The position numbers were made by a program, and so were the translations under genes. From positions 1 through 9,722 of the forward strand of contig JALXAI010000586.1 of assembly GCA_026992215.1 (NCBI GenBank): a stretch of DNA of 9,722 nt, read 5' to 3'. The DNA comes from Desulfobacterales bacterium (GTDB lineage: Bacteria; Desulfobacterota; Syntrophobacteria; B119-G9). The notes under the pieces are model-generated. The model made no database searches. It was not told the origin of the DNA and was given only the letters and a program-made list of their open reading frames with translations. Shown here piece by piece: positions 7,152-9,722 of this stretch. The first letter of the stretch is position 1. The number at the start of each line of letters is the position of its first letter.

Positions 7152-7181
7152 ATTCTACTAATTATTGGAAATTCCAAGCAA
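7152..7181 (-). promoter_or_regulatory. Candidate promoter for the histidine kinase
   Basis: On the minus strand there is TTGCTT (7181-7176), an 18-base spacer, and TAGAAT (7157-7152). The -10 box matches five of six consensus bases and the -35 box three. The leader to ATG 7071 would be about 75 bases. It contains a small hairpin, AGCG-TT-CGCT (7130-7139). The support is moderate. Confidence 0.35.
7165..7177. promoter_or_regulatory. Perfect inverted repeat TTGGAA-A-TTCCAA, possible operator
   Basis: A 6-1-6 perfect dyad lies in the 178-base divergent region between the kinase gene and plsB. It overlaps the spacer and the edge of the -35 box of the candidate kinase promoter and lies just upstream of the candidate plsB -35 box, so a bound protein could affect both genes. 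The regulator is unknown. Confidence 0.4.
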
Positions 7182-7192
7182 AGAAAAAATCA

Positions 7193-7221
7193 TTGGCTTA
7201 CAAAAATGTTTTTGCTAATGT
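7193..7221 (+). promoter_or_regulatory. Weak candidate promoter for plsB
   Basis: TTGGCT (7193-7198), a 17-base spacer, and TAATGT (7216-7221), preceded by TG at 7213-7214 as in extended -10 promoters. The -35 box matches four of six consensus bases and the -10 box three. The perfect dyad TGCTA-ATG-TAGCA (7213-7225) covers the -10 box. The leader would be only about 22 bases. The spacing and the TG are the main support. Confidence 0.3.
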
Positions 7222-7249
7222 AGCACATTCAATTAAGAGCGAGTAGGAA

Positions 7250-9722
7250 ATGAAAAAAATCTGGCAGGCTATCAAAAGGCGATTGAGGTCGCTCCTGGAG
7301 TCCCTGGAAAACGGCCCGGGAGGAGATCGTTACGGTTGTGTCTTTCCCGGCAAACCAAGGTTTTTCCTCGGGTGGCTTGTTAAAAAAATCTTACCCAAAC
7401 AAAAGATACCCGAATCAAGCCAGGAAAGGATAAAAGAACTGGAAGAGTCCGGGATAGTAGTTTACGCTCTTAAGTACCGTAGCCACTTTGACCTTCTATT
7501 TGTAACCCATGCCCTTGAAAGCGTGTCTTTACCGCTCCCCAGGGTCGTATTTGACATGAAACTATACCCCTGGCTTCCCGGCTGGCATAGCATAAAGCTT
7601 TTTTTCACGCACCTTTATCACCTGGTTCGCTACCACCACTTACCCAACCCTTACCAGAGTGACTACTACAGCCAGAAGCTGCTAGAATACCGAAAGGGAT
7701 TAATATTCCTCGTTGGAGAAAAGGGTTATTACGAGAGATCCCTTAAAACCAGGACCCACGATCCGCTGTTGAGACTCCTGGAGACGCAGGCCGCTACCGA
7801 AATACCCATCTACATCGTTCCCGTGGTGCTTTTATACGGCAAGGGTCCCAGGAGACGGCACAAGTCCCTGATAGATATTTTTTTTGGGGATCAGGAAAAC
7901 CCGGGTTTTTTCAGGAAGATTGTTTCGCTTTTCCGAAACAGGAAACATACCCTCATTGAACTGGCCGATCCCGTGAACCTGCAGGATGTTCTTGCAAACG
8001 TCCCGGAAAGTATCGGCACGAAGGTAGACCTTGCCTTCAACCTGCGCCAGAAACTGATCGAAGAAATAGACCTGCACAGAAAGGCCATCCTTGGACCGAT
8101 TTTCAGGAGCAAATTGGAATTAAAAGAAATCATCCTGCGCCATCCTCGCCTTGAAAAGTACATGCAAAGAGTTGCCAGAAGCAGAAACCTGGATATGTGG
8201 AAAGTGAGGAAGATGGCGGACGGCTATCTTGAGGAAATTGCAGCCGAGTACAGCATATCCCTTATCCTGCTCAGCTATTCCGTGCTGAGCTGGATGTGGG
8301 ACAATATATTCGACGGGATAGAAGTCGACATGGAATCGCTCGAAAAGGTAAAAGCCACGGCCAAGGAAAAAACCCTGGTCTACGTTCCTTGCCACAAAAG
8401 CCACATCGATTACCTGATTCTTTCCTATGTACTTTTCGAAAACAACCTGAGCACGCCACTTGTTGCTGCCGGCAAGAACCTGGCATTCTGGCCGATAGGG
8501 CCTATTTTCAGAAAATGCGGTGCGTTCTTTATCAGGAGAACCTTCAAGGGTGCAAAGTTTTATTCCGAAGTCTTTTCCATGTACGTGAAGGTTCTGGTAC
8601 AGCTCGGCCATAACATCGAGTTCTTTATAGAAGGGGGCAGAAGCAGAACGGGAAAGCTCGTCCTCCCAAAGCTTGGCCTGCTGGCCATACTTATTCAGGC
8701 AATCGAGGAGGGGTTTTGCGATGATCTCGCCTTTGTTCCCGTCTCGATAAGTTACGACCGGATAATCGAAGAAGAAGCGTACCTCAAAGAAATAAGCGGT
8801 GGCACGAAAGAAGCGGAAAACGTGGGACAGCTGGTGAGAGCCAGAAGATTCCTGAAAAAAAGATACGGACGGGTGTACGTTCATTTTGCCGAGCCCATTT
8901 CCTTCAAAAAATATATAGAAGTACAAAACTACAGGTTGGGTGAAATGCCTTCCAGGCAACGGCATGCCATGTACAGGGATTTCGCATACAGGATTATAAG
9001 CAGCATAAACAGGGTTTCCCTGGTCACACCCTTCGCCCTTGTTTCCGCTGCGTTCCTGACCAAGCCATCAAAGGGCATCCTGAGATCCCAGTTCTGGAAA
9101 ATTGTCCAGATATACTACGACTACCTTAATACCATGGGAGTGAGAATGTCCAACACCCTGGCAAATCTCGAGCGAGCCGTAGTTGACACCCTGGCCCACC
9201 TGGAGAAGAGTAAGCTGGTGGAGAAGCTGAAAGTGGACGACGAGCTTGAAGACGACCCCGTATATACCATCGAGGACAACAAGAGACTACACCTCGAATA
9301 CTATAAGAACAACATCATACATTTCCTTTTGCCGGCCAGCTACGTGGCTACTTCCATCCTGACACGCAGAAGTTTTACGGTGTCAAGCCAGGATATCTAC
9401 GACGATTTCCTGTTTTTCAGAGACCTGTTCAAGTATGAATTCGTTTTCGACGCGGACCACCCCGTAAACTACCAGATAAGAGAAAACCTCGAAGCCTTTG
9501 CCATGCTTGGATTCATGAAAATACAGAACCAGGCTACCGGAACCTACCGGCTCTCGTCCAAGGGACTTTATGGTATTTCCTGCTTCGCAAGCCTCATAAG
9601 GGAATACTTCGAATCCTACTGGATCGTGTTAAGGTCCATCAGGTACCTGCAGAAAAAGCCTTACAGCGAAAAAGATTTCCTTAAAAAGATCAACTCGCTG
9701 GGACAAAAGCTCTTCAAACTCG
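7250..9722 (+). CDS. plsB: Glycerol-3-phosphate 1-O-acyltransferase PlsB (partial, 3' end missing)
   Basis: PlsB acylates sn-glycerol-3-phosphate at position 1, using acyl-CoA or acyl-ACP, to give lysophosphatidic acid at the inner membrane. The 824 visible residues already match the usual length (about 807 in E. coli), so little is missing. All four acyltransferase motifs are intact: I, HKSHID at 382-387 (H382 and D387 of HX4D); II, GPIFRKCGAFFIRR at 417-430; III, EGGRSRTG at 461-468; IV, VPVSISYD at 496-503. Residues about 70-245 form a second, degenerate copy of the domain (YRSHFD 76-81, VGEKG 155-159, VPVVLLYG 190-197). The C-terminal region carries PlsB hallmarks such as YYKNNI and VTPFALVSAAFL. 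An in-frame TAG directly precedes ATG 7250, so no earlier start is possible. The ribosome binding site is weak: AGGA lies one base from the ATG, with GAG six bases upstream. It is divergent from the kinase gene. Confidence 0.95.
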   Translation, partial: MKKIWQAIKRRLRSLLESLENGPGGDRYGCVFPGKPRFFLGWLVKKILPKQKIPESSQERIKELEESGIVVYALKYRSHFDLLFVTHALESVSLPLPRVVFDMKLYPWLPGWHSIKLFFTHLYHLVRYHHLPNPYQSDYYSQKLLEYRKGLIFLVGEKGYYERSLKTRTHDPLLRLLETQAATEIPIYIVPVVLLYGKGPRRRHKSLIDIFFGDQENPGFFRKIVSLFRNRKHTLIELADPVNLQDVLANVPESIGTKVDLAFNLRQKLIEEIDLHRKAILGPIFRSKLELKEIILRHPRLEKYMQRVARSRNLDMWKVRKMADGYLEEIAAEYSISLILLSYSVLSWMWDNIFDGIEVDMESLEKVKATAKEKTLVYVPCHKSHIDYLILSYVLFENNLSTPLVAAGKNLAFWPIGPIFRKCGAFFIRRTFKGAKFYSEVFSMYVKVLVQLGHNIEFFIEGGRSRTGKLVLPKLGLLAILIQAIEEGFCDDLAFVPVSISYDRIIEEEAYLKEISGGTKEAENVGQLVRARRFLKKRYGRVYVHFAEPISFKKYIEVQNYRLGEMPSRQRHAMYRDFAYRIISSINRVSLVTPFALVSAAFLTKPSKGILRSQFWKIVQIYYDYLNTMGVRMSNTLANLERAVVDTLAHLEKSKLVEKLKVDDELEDDPVYTIEDNKRLHLEYYKNNIIHFLLPASYVATSILTRRSFTVSSQDIYDDFLFFRDLFKYEFVFDADHPVNYQIRENLEAFAMLGFMKIQNQATGTYRLSSKGLYGISCFASLIREYFESYWIVLRSIRYLQKKPYSEKDFLKKINSLGQKLFKL

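Noticed and set aside
7193..7221. Sigma54 (-24/-12) promoter upstream of plsB or the kinase
   Set aside because: GG and GC elements are present, but their spacing (17 bases) does not fit the required 10.
8120..8965. Minus-strand open frame of 281 residues
   Set aside because: It is antisense to the plsB motif region, where the plus-strand acyltransferase motifs are unmistakable.

Overview
The window looks like a bacterial chromosome segment from a Gram-negative (LPS-bearing) organism. It holds an LptE outer-membrane lipoprotein, a PlsB-type glycerol-3-phosphate acyltransferase, a bacterial leucyl-tRNA synthetase and the DNA polymerase III delta subunit. The leuS-lptE-holA order is the one known from E. 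coli and other Proteobacteria. The style of the proteins (two-zinc LeuS, ClpX-like ATPase without a zinc finger, NtrB/AtoS-style kinase) fits a deltaproteobacterium sensu lato (Desulfobacterota) best, but that placement is tentative. I see no rRNA, tRNA, CRISPR array, insertion sequence or phage signature.

Layout. (1) Positions 1-949, minus strand: the first 316 codons of a ClpX-like AAA+ unfoldase that runs off the left edge. It has a good sigma70-type promoter at 1023-1051 with an inverted repeat over its -10 box. (2) 950-1296: a 347-base divergent intergenic region. (3) 1297-5413, plus strand: the leuS-lptE-holA cluster, with gaps of 34 and 9 bases, most likely one transcript. (4) 5414-5508: a short convergent gap with an imperfect hairpin over the kinase stop codon. 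(5) 5509-7071, minus strand: a membrane sensor histidine kinase with no response regulator beside it. (6) 7072-7249: a divergent control region with two perfect inverted repeats and weak candidate promoters in both directions. (7) 7250-9722, plus strand: plsB, running off the right edge.

How the genes relate. The cluster joins translation (LeuS), LPS export to the cell surface (LptE) and replication-clamp loading (HolA). This is a housekeeping arrangement, not a dedicated pathway. PlsB makes lysophosphatidic acid, the first step of phospholipid synthesis. The kinase is divergently transcribed from plsB and shares its control region, so it might respond to the envelope, but nothing in the sequence proves a functional link. 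The most unusual gene is the ClpX-like ATPase. It has no N-terminal zinc domain and a longer basic segment where ClpX carries the RKH loop, yet it keeps a ClpP-docking-type tripeptide (MGF). I found no obviously new multi-gene system.
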